A DNA stretch of 64,000 nt, from contig NZ_VOPH01000011.1 of assembly GCF_009765275.1 (NCBI RefSeq), forward strand, positions 62,001 through 126,000, given 5' to 3'. The position numbers and the translations under genes are program-made. The notes beneath the pieces were generated by a model. The model was not told the origin of the DNA and ran no database searches. It worked only from the letters and a program-made list of their open reading frames with translations. The DNA is from Chachezhania sediminis (lineage in GTDB: Bacteria > Pseudomonadota > Alphaproteobacteria > Rhodobacterales > Rhodobacteraceae). Positions 47,714 to 56,121 of the stretch are shown in pieces. Position 1 is the stretch's first letter. Each line of letters begins with the position of its first letter.

Positions 47714-48628
47714 ATGTACCAGCTCTACCGCGCTATCCTCATCACCTCCGGGCGCCGCCAGATCGCGCTGGTGATCCTGTCGCTGGCCATCGCCGCGCTG
47801 GCCGCCGCGCCGCTGAAATTCCAGAAGGACATCGTCAACGGCCTGACGGATTCGACGATCAAGACCGACAAGCTCCTGGAACTCGCCGGCGGCATGATGG
47901 CCGTGGTACTGCTGTCGCTGGCCCTGAAATGGCTGCTGGGCTATTTCTCGAACACCCTGGGCGAGGACATGATCCGCCGTCTGCGCAAGTTCATCCTGAT
48001 CTCGGCCCAGGACAGCCAGAACGGGAAGATCGACCGCGGAACGCTCGCCACCACCATCGCCGCCGAGGCGGAAGAGGTCGGCAAGTTCACCGGCGGATCC
48101 ATCGCCGACCCGCTGATGCAGCTGGGCACCCTGGTCAGCGTCATCGGCTTCGTCACCGCGACCCAGCCCCGACTGGGCCTGATCGCGGTGATCGTGGTTG
48201 TGCCCCAGATCTTCGTCCTGCTGTTCTCGCAACGGCAGGTGAACAAGTTCGTGGCGCAACGGGTGCTGAAGCTGCGCGGCGTTACCAACCGCATCACCCA
48301 CCGCAACGTGGCCGAGGTCCAAGCCGAGGCCAATTCCGAATTCGACACGATCTACCACATCCGCCGGGGAATGTTCCTGTGGAAGCTGTCGTCGAAATTC
48401 ATCATCTCGACCTGCAACAGCGCGGGCCTCGTGGCGGTGCTGCTCTTCGGCGGCTTCCTCGTCCTCGAAGGCAAGTCCGACATCGGCACCGTGGTTGCGG
48501 CCACAATGGGTCTGACGCGCCTCCAGAACCCGATCAGCGAACTGATCGCCTTCTACCGCCAGGTCAGCGCCATGACGGTGAAATATCAGCTTCTGGTCGA
48601 GGTCACGGGCGATCCCACCCAGGCCTGA
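47714..48628 (+). CDS. ABC transporter membrane domain protein lacking an ATPase domain
   Basis: A 304-residue protein with five to six membrane segments that matches the exporter-type membrane domain only: RQIALVILSLAIAALAAAPL, MMAVVLLSLALKWLLGYF, GLIAVIVVVPQIFVLLF and SAGLVAVLLFGGFLVLEG. It ends at VKYQLLVEVTGDPTQA, just where a nucleotide-binding domain would normally begin, and no Walker motif follows in any frame before element copy F. It might pair with a separate ATPase, be a family with a non-transport role, or be an old truncation. The ATG at 47714 gives MYQLYRAILITSGRR. Confidence 0.78.
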   Translation: MYQLYRAILITSGRRQIALVILSLAIAALAAAPLKFQKDIVNGLTDSTIKTDKLLELAGGMMAVVLLSLALKWLLGYFSNTLGEDMIRRLRKFILISAQDSQNGKIDRGTLATTIAAEAEEVGKFTGGSIADPLMQLGTLVSVIGFVTATQPRLGLIAVIVVVPQIFVLLFSQRQVNKFVAQRVLKLRGVTNRITHRNVAEVQAEANSEFDTIYHIRRGMFLWKLSSKFIISTCNSAGLVAVLLFGGFLVLEGKSDIGTVVAATMGLTRLQNPISELIAFYRQVSAMTVKYQLLVEVTGDPTQA

Positions 48629-48708
48629 CAGGCCAAACCGCCGCCACCGGACCGGGGAAGCGGCGGGGCAAACCCCGCCCTGCCCCTGAAACCGGGCCCG
48701 CCCCCATC

Positions 48709-48772
48709 TTCTTCGGTCTCCAAATACCCTCGGGGGAGGCGCGCCAAGGGCGCGGCGGGGGCAGAGCCCCCC
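48709..48772 (+). repeat. Recurrent intergenic 3' element, copy F
   Basis: Reads CTTCGGTCTCCAAATACCC, TCGGGGGAGGCGCGCC, then GGGGGCAGAGCCCCC. It lies 80 bp behind the ABC membrane-domain gene in sense orientation. Confidence 0.85.
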
Positions 48773-48790
48773 ATCACGACCCGACCAAAG

Positions 48791-48819
48791 AAAAAACGCC
48801 GTCCATTCCAGACGGCGTC
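48791..48819 (-). terminator. Rho-independent terminator of efp
   Basis: On the minus strand, GACGCCGTC and GACGGCGT pair around a short loop, followed by six T residues (48791-48796), about 86 bp after the efp stop. The terminator lies beyond element copy G, so copy G is inside the efp 3' untranslated region. Confidence 0.75.
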
Positions 48820-48823
48820 CCCA

Positions 48824-48890
48824 ACTTCTTTGATCTTCATGTATCCCGGTGGGACCCCCGGCGAAGGCGCGGCGGGGACAGAGCCTCCAG
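48824..48890 (+). repeat. Recurrent intergenic 3' element, copy G
   Basis: A diverged copy: TTCTTTGATCTTCATGTATC, then CCGGTGGGACCC, GCGGCGGGG and ACAGAGCCTCC. It lies in tandem after copy F, sense to the ABC gene and antisense to the end of efp. Confidence 0.7.
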
Positions 48891-48904
48891 CCCCCGCAAA
48901 GGCG

Positions 48905-49468
48905 TCACGCCCGCTCGGAATATTCCATCGTCTCGGTGTTGACGATGATCATCTCGTCCTGGCCGACGAAGGGCGGCACCATGACCTTCACCCCATTGTC
49001 CAGCACCGCCGGCTTGAACGAATTCGCGGCGGTCTGGCCCTTCACCACCGGCTCGGTCTCGACGATCTTGCAGGTGACCTTCTGCGGCAGGGTCGCGTTC
49101 AGCGCCTCGGCCTCGTGGAATTCCACGACGATGGTCATGCCGTCCTGCAGGAACGGGCGGCGGTCGCCCAGAAGATCCGCGGGCAGTTCGATCTGCTCGT
49201 AGGTCTCGGTGTCCATGAACACCAGCATCCCGTCGGTTTCGTACAGGAATTGCTGGTCCTTCTGTTCCAGCCGCACCCGTTCCACCTTGTCGGCGGACCG
49301 GAAGCGTTCGTTCAGCTTGGAGCCGTTGCGCAGGTTGCGCATTTCCACCTGGGCAAAGGCGCCGCCCTTGCCGGGCTTGACGTGATCCACCTTGACGGCG
49401 GCCCAAAGCCCGCCGTTGTGCTCCAGGACATTGCCGGGACGGATCTCGTTACCGTTGATCTTGGGCAT
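48905..49468 (-). CDS. efp: Translation elongation factor P
   Basis: A 187-residue three-domain beta protein that rescues ribosomes stalled on polyproline. The start [20 protein letters not shown], the modification-loop region [18 protein letters not shown] (Lys of PGKGG) and the end [19 protein letters not shown] are diagnostic. AAGGGAAAACGAC precedes the ATG at 49468. Promoter at 49511-49539 and terminator at 48791-48819 are both readable, so efp is probably a single-gene unit. Divergent from the DUF6280-like gene. Confidence 0.97.
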   Translation of the reverse strand: MPKINGNEIRPGNVLEHNGGLWAAVKVDHVKPGKGGAFAQVEMRNLRNGSKLNERFRSADKVERVRLEQKDQQFLYETDGMLVFMDTETYEQIELPADLLGDRRPFLQDGMTIVVEFHEAEALNATLPQKVTCKIVETEPVVKGQTAANSFKPAVLDNGVKVMVPPFVGQDEMIIVNTETMEYSERA

Positions 49469-49510
49469 GTCGTTTTCCCTTGACGTGCGCTTGATGGCGC
49501 TTCGCGGGCT

Positions 49511-49539
49511 CCTATATATGGGCCTCCGGTGCCTGGCAA
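49511..49539 (-). promoter_or_regulatory. Predicted efp promoter
   Basis: On the minus strand, TTGCCA (49534-49539) and TATAGG (49511-49516) are separated by 17 bp, about 43 bp upstream of the efp start. Prediction from sequence only. Confidence 0.5.
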
Positions 49540-49685
49540 GCTTACGTTGTCCCACGCCGCAGACTGAACAAGCCATGCGCCAGATGCATGGAAGTCATGC
49601 AGTAGCGGGGTGTTCGAATCATTCGTGATCTGTCACAAGGGGCGCCACGCCGAAACGCAAGACCAAGAAAAACAAGGAAAACGAA

Positions 49686-50006
49686 ATGAAAGATTTCGTC
49701 GACGGCACTGCCTTCAATGCCGAACAAGGTAACCGTGCGAAGAAACTCTTTGCTGCAGTCGTGCTGGCAGCACTGGACGACGCCATTGCCGACGACAAGA
49801 AGTACGGCAACGGCCCCGAACAGATCGCCCGCTGGGCCCGTTCGCGCGACGGGCGCGAAGTGCTGTCCTGCGCCGGGATCGACCCGAACGAACGCGTCGT
49901 CTCGGGCCTGATGGAATTCGTCAGCCGCGGCGTCCGCACCTCGGTCGCCCTGTCGCGGGAAGAATCCGAACGGCGCAATGCCGCCGAACAGGCCGAAGCC
50001 GCCTGA
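49686..50006 (+). CDS. DUF6280-like small protein
   Basis: A 106-residue mostly helical, soluble protein: MKDFVDGTAFNAEQGNRAKK, LFAAVVLAALDDAIADDKKY, GNGPEQIARWARSRDGREVL and SCAGIDPNERVV. I recognise it as a conserved Rhodobacterales protein, probably DUF6280; no function is known. AAGGA precedes the ATG. It ends in a Glu/Ala-rich tail (EESERRNAAEQAEAA). A strong bidirectional terminator (50135-50170) separates it from the convergent PopZ-like gene. Confidence 0.75.
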   Translation: MKDFVDGTAFNAEQGNRAKKLFAAVVLAALDDAIADDKKYGNGPEQIARWARSRDGREVLSCAGIDPNERVVSGLMEFVSRGVRTSVALSREESERRNAAEQAEAA

Positions 50007-50134
50007 ACCCTCCCTGATCGGGACCCAGGGGTTCCGTCGGATCACCAGCACCACAGCTTGTCCGGGATGGCCCGCAAGGCGGGACATGGGCAGGTTCGAC
50101 CCGGCAAAAGTCGCATAACGGTTCGAAACACAAG

Positions 50135-50170
50135 AAAAGGCGCGCCCCGATCACACCGGGCGCGCCTTTT
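50135..50170. terminator. Bidirectional rho-independent terminator
   Basis: AAAAGGCGCGCCC (50135-50147) pairs with GGGCGCGCCTTTT (50158-50170), giving T/A runs on both sides, between convergent genes ending at 50006 and 50209. Confidence 0.8.
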
Positions 50171-50208
50171 GCATTCCGGGAAGATGTGGCCGCGACAAGC
50201 CTGCCGCG

Positions 50209-51249
50209 CTATTCTGACCCGCCCAGCCCCTGCGCGGCCAGCATACGCTGGACCTCCTGCCGGACCAGCTTGCGCACGTTGCGGGTGATCCGGGTCCCCA
50301 GGGCACCCTGCAATTCCTCGCGCACGATCTGGACGACCATCTCGCGCAGCGTGTCCTCGTCGATGAAACCGTCGTCGTCGAAGCCGTTTTCGGGCTCGTC
50401 GGCCAGGGACATGTCCGGGTCCCGCGGCGCGTCGTCGTCCAGCGAAACCTCTTCCGGCGCGGGGGCGGATGACGGCGTTGCCATCATGTCCCTGTGCGGC
50501 TCTGCCGCCGGGTCCTGCACAGACATGGCCGGCGAGACGGGGGCCGCCGAAACGGGGGCCGGGGCGACGGGCGACGGTTCGGTCCAGGCACCGCGCGTGC
50601 GTTCCACGGCGCTGGCCACCGCGGCGATCTTGGCCTTCAGCGCGTCCGAGGGCACCAGCGACGGCGCGGCCGTGGCAGCCCCGTTTTCGGCGGGCGCCTT
50701 GTCTGCCGCGGAATCGGTCCCCGCCCCGTTCCCAGCCCCGGCTTCGGACCCAGTGTCGGGTTCTGTCCCGGTCCCGGGCCCTGCCCCGACGGCATCCGGA
50801 GCCAGTTCGACCTCGACCGGCTCGGGTGGCACCGCGTCTTCCAGGTGGAGGGGGGCTGCCTGCCCGACCGCCTGGTCCGCGGGTGCAGACCCGGCCTGGG
50901 CCGCGGCCAGTTCGGCTTCCAGGTTCTGTGCGGCCGCTTCGGCCTCTGCCTCGATCTCCCGAAGGCCGGGGACCGGGCCCTGGCTGTCGCTTTCGGTAAA
51001 GCTCTGCGCGATGGCGAAGCTGGGCAGGATCAGGGGAACGATCAATCCGTCGGCCTCCGGCGGCGCCGGCATCTGCGGGTCGGCGGAACCGTCTTCCCCG
51101 TCCTCGCCGACCCGCAGGGCCGGTGTCAGCACAAAGGGGTCGGGTTCGGGAACCGGCGTCACGTCCTGCGGGGGCGCCTCCCCCGAGACCAGGCGACGGA
51201 TTGAGGAAACGACATCCTCGACTTCCGGCTGCTGCACTGGATCAGACAT
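50209..51249 (-). CDS. PopZ-like (DUF2497-type) disordered protein
   Basis: A 346-residue protein with a tripartite layout like the polar organiser PopZ: a short N-terminal helix EVEDVVSSIRRLVSGE, close to the DUF2497 motif MEEILASIRRII; a long Pro/Ala/Glu/Asp-rich, low-complexity middle (residues about 25-290); and a C-terminal helical pair EDTLREMVVQIVREELQGAL then RITRNVRKLVRQEVQRMLAA. It follows pcm and tolC on the same strand, an order I recall for popZ in other alphaproteobacteria. The similarity is low and I do not give the symbol. If right, it would self-assemble at a cell pole and anchor the ParB-origin complex. Confidence 0.6.
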   Translation of the reverse strand: MSDPVQQPEVEDVVSSIRRLVSGEAPPQDVTPVPEPDPFVLTPALRVGEDGEDGSADPQMPAPPEADGLIVPLILPSFAIAQSFTESDSQGPVPGLREIEAEAEAAAQNLEAELAAAQAGSAPADQAVGQAAPLHLEDAVPPEPVEVELAPDAVGAGPGTGTEPDTGSEAGAGNGAGTDSAADKAPAENGAATAAPSLVPSDALKAKIAAVASAVERTRGAWTEPSPVAPAPVSAAPVSPAMSVQDPAAEPHRDMMATPSSAPAPEEVSLDDDAPRDPDMSLADEPENGFDDDGFIDEDTLREMVVQIVREELQGALGTRITRNVRKLVRQEVQRMLAAQGLGGSE

Positions 51250-51345
51250 GGTTTCGGGTCACCCTGCTCGTGTTCCGGCCAAGTCTAGCCACGGGCCCGC
51301 CGCCCGGCAACACGTACGGGCAGCCCGGGCCAGCGGCAGGCCCGG

Positions 51346-52758
51346 TTACTTGCCCAGGCGTTGCAATACCTGGTCCAGCTGCTTGCCGCGCTTGGACAGA
51401 TTGGTCGGCGCCGTCTTGGCCAGGTTGTAATAGGCGTTCGGGTCATAGATCGTGACCGGCAGGCGCAGGTTGGCCGCGGTCAGCAGGCCCTGGGCCTGAA
51501 GCAGCTGGTAGCTGGCGGTGTAAAGGCCGATCCGTGCCGTGATCTGGTCGATCTGCGCATCCAGCAGGTCCTGTTCCGCGGTCAGAACGTCCAGCGTGGT
51601 CCGCGATCCCAGCTTCGCCTCTTCCCGCAGGCCTTCGGCGGCGACCGACGCGGCCTCGACCTGCTGGTTGGTGGCCGAGATGTTGGCCCGTGCGACGCTG
51701 ATCGCCTCGTAGGCGTTGCGGACACCCTGCACGACGTTGCGCTGGCTGGTGATCAGGGCACCCTTTGCGGCATCGCGGTTGGCCTTGGCGCGCCGGATCG
51801 TAGCCGACAGACCGCCACCCTGATAGATGGTCTGGTTGTAGCCCAGGCTGATCGTGCCGGTATTCACGTCACGGTCAAGGTCCAGGTTGGTGCCGACGCC
51901 GGCGCTGCCGCTGAGCGCGAATTCACCACGCAGCGACCGCTGGGCCTGGGCGACCGAATAATCCGCCGCCTTGATCTGGTACTGCGACGACAGGATGTTC
52001 GGGTGGTTGGTCAGCGCCACGGAAATCGCCTTGTCGACACTGTCCGGCCGCGACGGCAGCGGCGGGAAGCCGGCGGCGCTCGTCGGCAGGTGGCCAACCG
52101 CGGCCTCGTACGCGGCCTGGGCGTCCAGCAGGTCGCCCCGGGCCGATTCCAAGCTGCTTTGCGCGGCGGCCAGTTGCGACTGCGCCAAGGCCACGTCGGT
52201 CCGGGTCACGGCACCTACGTCAAAGCGGTCCTGCGTGGCCTTCAGCTGTTCCTGAAGAACGTTCAGGTTGTTGCGCTGCACGCCGACATATTCCTGCGCC
52301 AGAAGCAGGTTCAGATAGGCGGACACGGCCGCATACAGCACCTGCTGTTCGACCGAGATCAGCGTCTGCTGAGTCGCCAGGACGGTCTGCTTGGCCGAAT
52401 TGATGTTCTGCTGCGTGGCGCCGAAGTCGAACAGCAGCAGCGACAGGGTCAACTGCAGGTTCAGCGGCGATGTTTCCTGCGCCGCATTGATGCCGTTGAT
52501 GGTCAGGTCGCCCGCGGTCCGCGAGGCAGACGCCGACCAGGCAAGGATCGGCCGCAGCAGCGACACGGACTGGGCGACGCCTTCGTCGGCTGCCCGCAGC
52601 AGGGCGCGGTTCTGTTCCAGAAGGCCCGAGGTGTTGTAGGCGCCGACCAGGGCATCGGCCATGTTGTCGGCCCGTGCCGTCCCCGTGAAGCCGATCGGCG
52701 CAATGGCCATCGCCACACCCAGTCCACAGCCCGTCAACGCAGCCCATACCTTGCGCAT
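51346..52758 (-). CDS. tolC: TolC-family outer membrane channel protein
   Basis: A 470-residue outer-membrane efflux/type I secretion channel. A signal peptide MRKVWAALTGCGLGVAMAIA is followed by two repeated halves of long helices and strands: DALVGAYNTSGLLEQNRALL, LLLFDFGATQQNINSAKQTV, LDVLTAEQDLLDAQIDQITA and YQLLQAQGLLTAANLRLPV. The ATG at 52758 has GGGGATG upstream. It could serve drug efflux pumps and type I secretion; an RTX protein, a type I secretion type of substrate, is encoded about 8 kb away. Probably co-transcribed with pcm (58-bp gap) and the PopZ-like gene (96-bp gap). Confidence 0.93.
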   Translation of the reverse strand: MRKVWAALTGCGLGVAMAIAPIGFTGTARADNMADALVGAYNTSGLLEQNRALLRAADEGVAQSVSLLRPILAWSASASRTAGDLTINGINAAQETSPLNLQLTLSLLLFDFGATQQNINSAKQTVLATQQTLISVEQQVLYAAVSAYLNLLLAQEYVGVQRNNLNVLQEQLKATQDRFDVGAVTRTDVALAQSQLAAAQSSLESARGDLLDAQAAYEAAVGHLPTSAAGFPPLPSRPDSVDKAISVALTNHPNILSSQYQIKAADYSVAQAQRSLRGEFALSGSAGVGTNLDLDRDVNTGTISLGYNQTIYQGGGLSATIRRAKANRDAAKGALITSQRNVVQGVRNAYEAISVARANISATNQQVEAASVAAEGLREEAKLGSRTTLDVLTAEQDLLDAQIDQITARIGLYTASYQLLQAQGLLTAANLRLPVTIYDPNAYYNLAKTAPTNLSKRGKQLDQVLQRLGK

Positions 52759-52816
52759 GCTCACATCCCCTAGTTCGGCCCACCGGCCGCAGGGCGCCAA
52801 TGGCGCCCGGTCGTTT

Positions 52817-53470
52817 CTACAGAGCGAAGGCGCGTTCGCTGGCAAAGCCCGGCAAGACCGGCGCGCCCGCATTGAATTCATACCGCCAGGACACCTTGTC
52901 CCCGCGCTTCAGGCCCAGGCGCACGACGCCCAAAGCCCCTTCCAAGAACAGCGCCGCGATGCGTCCGCCGTCCTTCAATTGGTCGATGATCGCAGCCGGC
53001 ACCGTTTCCACGGCACCTTCGATCAGGATCGCGTCATAGGGCTTGTGTTCCGCGGCACCTTCGGCCAGCGGGCCGCCATGGACGATCACGTTGTCGATAC
53101 CAAGGTCCGACAGGATCCCCGGCGCATCCGCAGCCAGCGACTCGTCCTCTTCCACGGCGACGACGACATCCGCCATCGAGGCCATGACAGCCGCGGTGTA
53201 GCCATAGCCACAGCCGATATCCAAGACCATGTCGCCCGGCCCCAGATCCAGCACTTCCAGCATCTTGGCGATGGTGCGCGGTTCCAGCAGCACGCGGCCA
53301 CCCCCCAGCGAGACATTCTCGCCGGCATAGGCCGCCTCGCGTCGGGCGGCGGGAACGAAGGCTTCGCGCGGCACGGTCAGCATGGCTTCGATGATCGAGA
53401 AGCGTGTGACGTCCGACGGGCGCACCTGGGTGTCGACCATCATGCGGCGGCGCGTGGCGAAGTCAGTCAT
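52817..53470 (-). CDS. pcm: Protein-L-isoaspartate O-methyltransferase family protein
   Basis: A 217-residue SAM-dependent methyltransferase that repairs isoaspartyl residues. The SAM motif is [40 protein letters not shown] and [20 protein letters not shown] are the usual N-terminal segments; [20 protein letters not shown] follows. The start at 53470 gives [16 protein letters not shown]; the ribosome site (AAAGAG) is weak. It leads the pcm-tolC-PopZ-like run. Members of this alphaproteobacterial subgroup are shorter and more divergent than E. coli Pcm, so the exact activity is inferred. Confidence 0.87.
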   Translation of the reverse strand: MTDFATRRRMMVDTQVRPSDVTRFSIIEAMLTVPREAFVPAARREAAYAGENVSLGGGRVLLEPRTIAKMLEVLDLGPGDMVLDIGCGYGYTAAVMASMADVVVAVEEDESLAADAPGILSDLGIDNVIVHGGPLAEGAAEHKPYDAILIEGAVETVPAAIIDQLKDGGRIAALFLEGALGVVRLGLKRGDKVSWRYEFNAGAPVLPGFASERAFAL

Positions 53471-54180
53471 GTGTAAACTCTTTCGTTCAGACGCTGGGCC
53501 AAGTCCTGACATATCGCGCGGCGTCGGGCAACGGCCCGCGGGGGGTTTTCCGCCCCCTGCGACCGCGGCAGCACAGCGCGGGCCGCGCGGAACCGCCTTG
53601 GAACACAGCGCCTTCGGAACCGGGACCACAAGGATAGCAAAGCGTGTAGCCGGAGCGCACGAATATTCCGTTGCCGCAATGTCATGTGGCCATCGCCCGC
53701 GCCGTGGGCAGCGCACTCCCCCTTTCGGCGAAGCGTTCGCCCCGGCATCGACCATGCCGTGTCCAGCATCGCCGACTCACTCTGTGTTCCACGCGCGCTG
53801 GTGCCCAAAGCCGAGACGGCGGCGGAACATGTCGCGGACATCCTGTGTCCCAGGCGCACGGGGCGCCCAACACCTTTTCGCCTGCTCTCTTCGCTCACTG
53901 CACTGTTCCCCATGCGCGTACGGCGGCCCGCCCTGTGTTCGGCATGGATCTTTGCCGCATTTGGCCCCGATATCACCCTTATGCCGCCCGGTCGGCCGTG
54001 GCACGGAACGTCGCACACCGATGTGTCCTGTCCTTCGGGATGGCCACGTTCTCCGGGCTCAGCCGGCAGGCAAGGGCGGCACACAAAGCCCGTTGTTGCT
54101 CACCAGGGACAGGACCCCATGCTTGAACGAAACCTGCAATCTTCCGGAAACCGTCTTCGCAGTGTCCATTCGGCTGTTCT
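53471..54180. other. 710-bp stretch without a recognisable gene
   Basis: Open frames exist on both strands but read as GC-rich noise, with no family resemblance, no ribosome site and biased residues (Cys, Arg, Pro). It separates the conserved pcm operon from the accessory genes that follow and may be the left edge of an inserted segment. The pcm promoter must lie at its left end. Confidence 0.5.
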
Positions 54181-54585
54181 TCAGGATGTTGCAGACTCCA
54201 CGCCCTCTGACAGCAGATTCTCTGCGATCTTCATGGCCTCTTCGCGGGTCAGGGCAAGCTTCAGTGGAAAACCCCAGAATTTCGCGAAGGCAACGCCGAA
54301 GGTCCTGAAAGCAAGACGCTTGGCAGAGTTCGGCTCGATCACGATCATCGCCCTGACGCGCGTCCGCAGCTCTGCCTTGTGTTTCTTCATCCACAGCGCG
54401 GTGCGCTTCTTTTCCTCGTGGCTGTGGTCATGGTCTTCGGTCGGCGCGTTGTCGGTCAGGATGACAAAGGGCGCGCCGCGCTCGAAGCTTGCCTCCAGTG
54501 CCGCGAAATCCTCGTCGTGGTCGTGATCGGGCGCTTCGTCGTAGCTCATCCAGACAAGCGGGAAGTTCCTGATATCCAAGGGCAT
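54181..54585 (-). CDS. Conserved-looking protein of unknown function (134 aa)
   Basis: A 134-residue soluble protein: MPLDIRNFPLVWMSYDEAP, DHDHDEDFAALEASFERG, APFVILTDNAPTEDHDHSHE then EKKRTALWMKKHKAELRTRV and RAMIVIEPNSAKRLAFRTFG. The alternation of strands and helices and the FPLV...FVILTD...RTALW pattern resembles STAS/SpoIIAA-like proteins, but I cannot confirm it. Two His/Asp-rich clusters (DHDHDED and EDHDHSHEE) could bind metal, which fits the zinc-type exporter nearby. AGGAG precedes the ATG at 54585. It follows the membrane-protein gene by 29 bp, so the two form an operon. Confidence 0.7.
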   Translation of the reverse strand: MPLDIRNFPLVWMSYDEAPDHDHDEDFAALEASFERGAPFVILTDNAPTEDHDHSHEEKKRTALWMKKHKAELRTRVRAMIVIEPNSAKRLAFRTFGVAFAKFWGFPLKLALTREEAMKIAENLLSEGVESATS

Positions 54586-54614
54586 GTGTCGTCTCCTGAA
54601 GAGAATGGACGGTT

Positions 54615-55013
54615 TCAGACCAAGCGAATGTGCCGCCACGTAATGACAAGCGCGACCACACCCGGCAGCATGATGGCCAGCAGTTCGAGGCCCACGAGAT
54701 GGCCGCCATCGCGCAAGCCATCGAAGACGCCGGCGAGCGTGCTCATGATGAACAGCAGACCGCCGAGGACCAGCATCGCCCAGTCGGTAGCGCGCCTTGC
54801 GGCCAGCGCCAGCAAAGGCGGGACGACCCAGGCGCCATAGAAAATGGACACGCCCCACAGGGAGGCGGGATCGAACGTCATGGCCTGCATCGTCCCTCCG
54901 CTGCCGACATAGACGTTCAGATAGGAAAAGCACTGGATCGTGACAAAGAGTGCGGCGCCAACCGCGGGGATGAGCCATGCGAGCGCGAGCTTAACCGGTG
55001 CATTTTCGATCAC
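54615..55013 (-). CDS. Small membrane protein of unknown function (132 aa)
   Basis: A 132-residue protein with four predicted membrane segments: LALAWLIPAVGAALFVTIQC, WGVSIFYGAWVVPPLLALAA, WAMLVLGGLLFIMSTLAGVF and LELLAIMLPGVVALVITW. I chose the GTG at 55013 because AGGAG lies 7 bp before it; a TTG at 55031 would put that ribosome site inside the gene. No family recognised. It is divergent from the AraC-type regulator at 55198, which probably controls it and the 134-residue protein gene behind it. Confidence 0.7.
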   Translation of the reverse strand: MIENAPVKLALAWLIPAVGAALFVTIQCFSYLNVYVGSGGTMQAMTFDPASLWGVSIFYGAWVVPPLLALAARRATDWAMLVLGGLLFIMSTLAGVFDGLRDGGHLVGLELLAIMLPGVVALVITWRHIRLV

Positions 55014-55197
55014 GTGAAAACTCCTGTTCAAAGTGTCGGGCAGGTCAAGCTCTGCCCCTCCAGTAACGGAGCGCGATCACAAGATCCGCCAGCCGCCTCT
55101 TCCTCACAGCAATACGTCGGCCGACACGTGGCGTCATTGCGCAACCCAGCCACTATATGTTTCAATCCGGCCTGAACCGATAACATCGAGGTCTGAG

Positions 55198-55998
55198 ATG
55201 TTTCTGGACGTCCGCCGCGACTGGCTTGCCTATGTCGACGAGATCCCGCGTGCGCTGGTGGCAGCCAACGCGGTCGCCACCCTTGACGCCCTGGAGCAAT
55301 CGCCCCGGCACCACCATAAGAAGGCACAACTGCTTTTCACGGTGCGTGGCGTCGTCAATTGCGAAGTCGAAGGCGCAGTCTGGATCGTACCGCCGCAATG
55401 CGCCGTGTGGATTCCCGGCGGGCTGCCCCATTCCGTTTTCGGCTCGGGCGAGGTGGAGTGTCTCTCTCTCTTCATTGACCCTCCCGAATCCGCGAACCTG
55501 CCGAAAGACTGCTGCACGATCACGGTGTCACGTTTTTTCCGCGAGTTGCTGATGCGGGCAAACGCTCTGCCGGACCTCTATGATGTCGACGGTCCGGATG
55601 GCCGGATCGTGTCCGTTCTCTTCGATGAACTGGCTGCGGCACCGGTCGAGGACCTCTGCCTCCCCATCCCCGCCGATCCGCGCCTGAAGAAGCTCACCGA
55701 CCTGTTGATCGCGGCGCCTGCGGATCATGCGAGTGTCGCGGAATGGGCCGCCCGCATCGCGCTCAGCGAGCGCAGCCTGAGCAGGCTTCTGGCGGAAGAG
55801 CTGGGCATGAGTTTCGGCCGCTGGCGCCGACAGTTGCATATCGTCCTTGCCTTGCGGCAGCTGAGCGCGGGCCAGACGGTCCAGGCCGTCGCCATCGATC
55901 TCGGCTATGAAAGCGCCAGCAGTTTCGTGACCATGTTCCGAAAGATGGTCGGCAAGCCGCCAAGCCGCTATCTGCTTGAGCGGAGTCGTTCACGATAG
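55198..55998 (+). CDS. AraC-family transcriptional regulator
   Basis: A 266-residue regulator with an N-terminal cupin-type sensor (HHHKKAQLLFTVRGVVNCEV, PPQCAVWIPGGLPHSVFGSG) and a C-terminal double helix-turn-helix (SVAEWAARIALSERSLSRLL, LGMSFGRWRRQLHIVLALRQ, AVAIDLGYESASSFVTMFRK then MVGKPPSRYLLE). GAGG precedes the ATG at 55198; the frame is open further upstream but lacks homology. It is divergent from the membrane-protein/134-residue gene pair, a typical arrangement for local control. The HHHKK sensor motif is common in this subgroup; the inducer is unknown. Confidence 0.92.
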   Translation: MFLDVRRDWLAYVDEIPRALVAANAVATLDALEQSPRHHHKKAQLLFTVRGVVNCEVEGAVWIVPPQCAVWIPGGLPHSVFGSGEVECLSLFIDPPESANLPKDCCTITVSRFFRELLMRANALPDLYDVDGPDGRIVSVLFDELAAAPVEDLCLPIPADPRLKKLTDLLIAAPADHASVAEWAARIALSERSLSRLLAEELGMSFGRWRRQLHIVLALRQLSAGQTVQAVAIDLGYESASSFVTMFRKMVGKPPSRYLLERSRSR

Positions 55999-56121
55999 GG
56001 AAGAGCGGCAGGAGCTGCCGGGTGTCGTCCCCAATCGCCGCTTGGCGAATGCCCGGCGGGGCATTCGCCCCGACACGCGACGTGCTCAGGTTCAAGACCT
56101 CTTTGTGAGCCCGAGCAGGCC

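Noticed and set aside
53684-54526. 280-codon plus-strand frame in the gap after pcm
   Set aside because: It runs antisense into the 134-residue protein gene, has no ribosome site or domain, and its residue use is noise-like.
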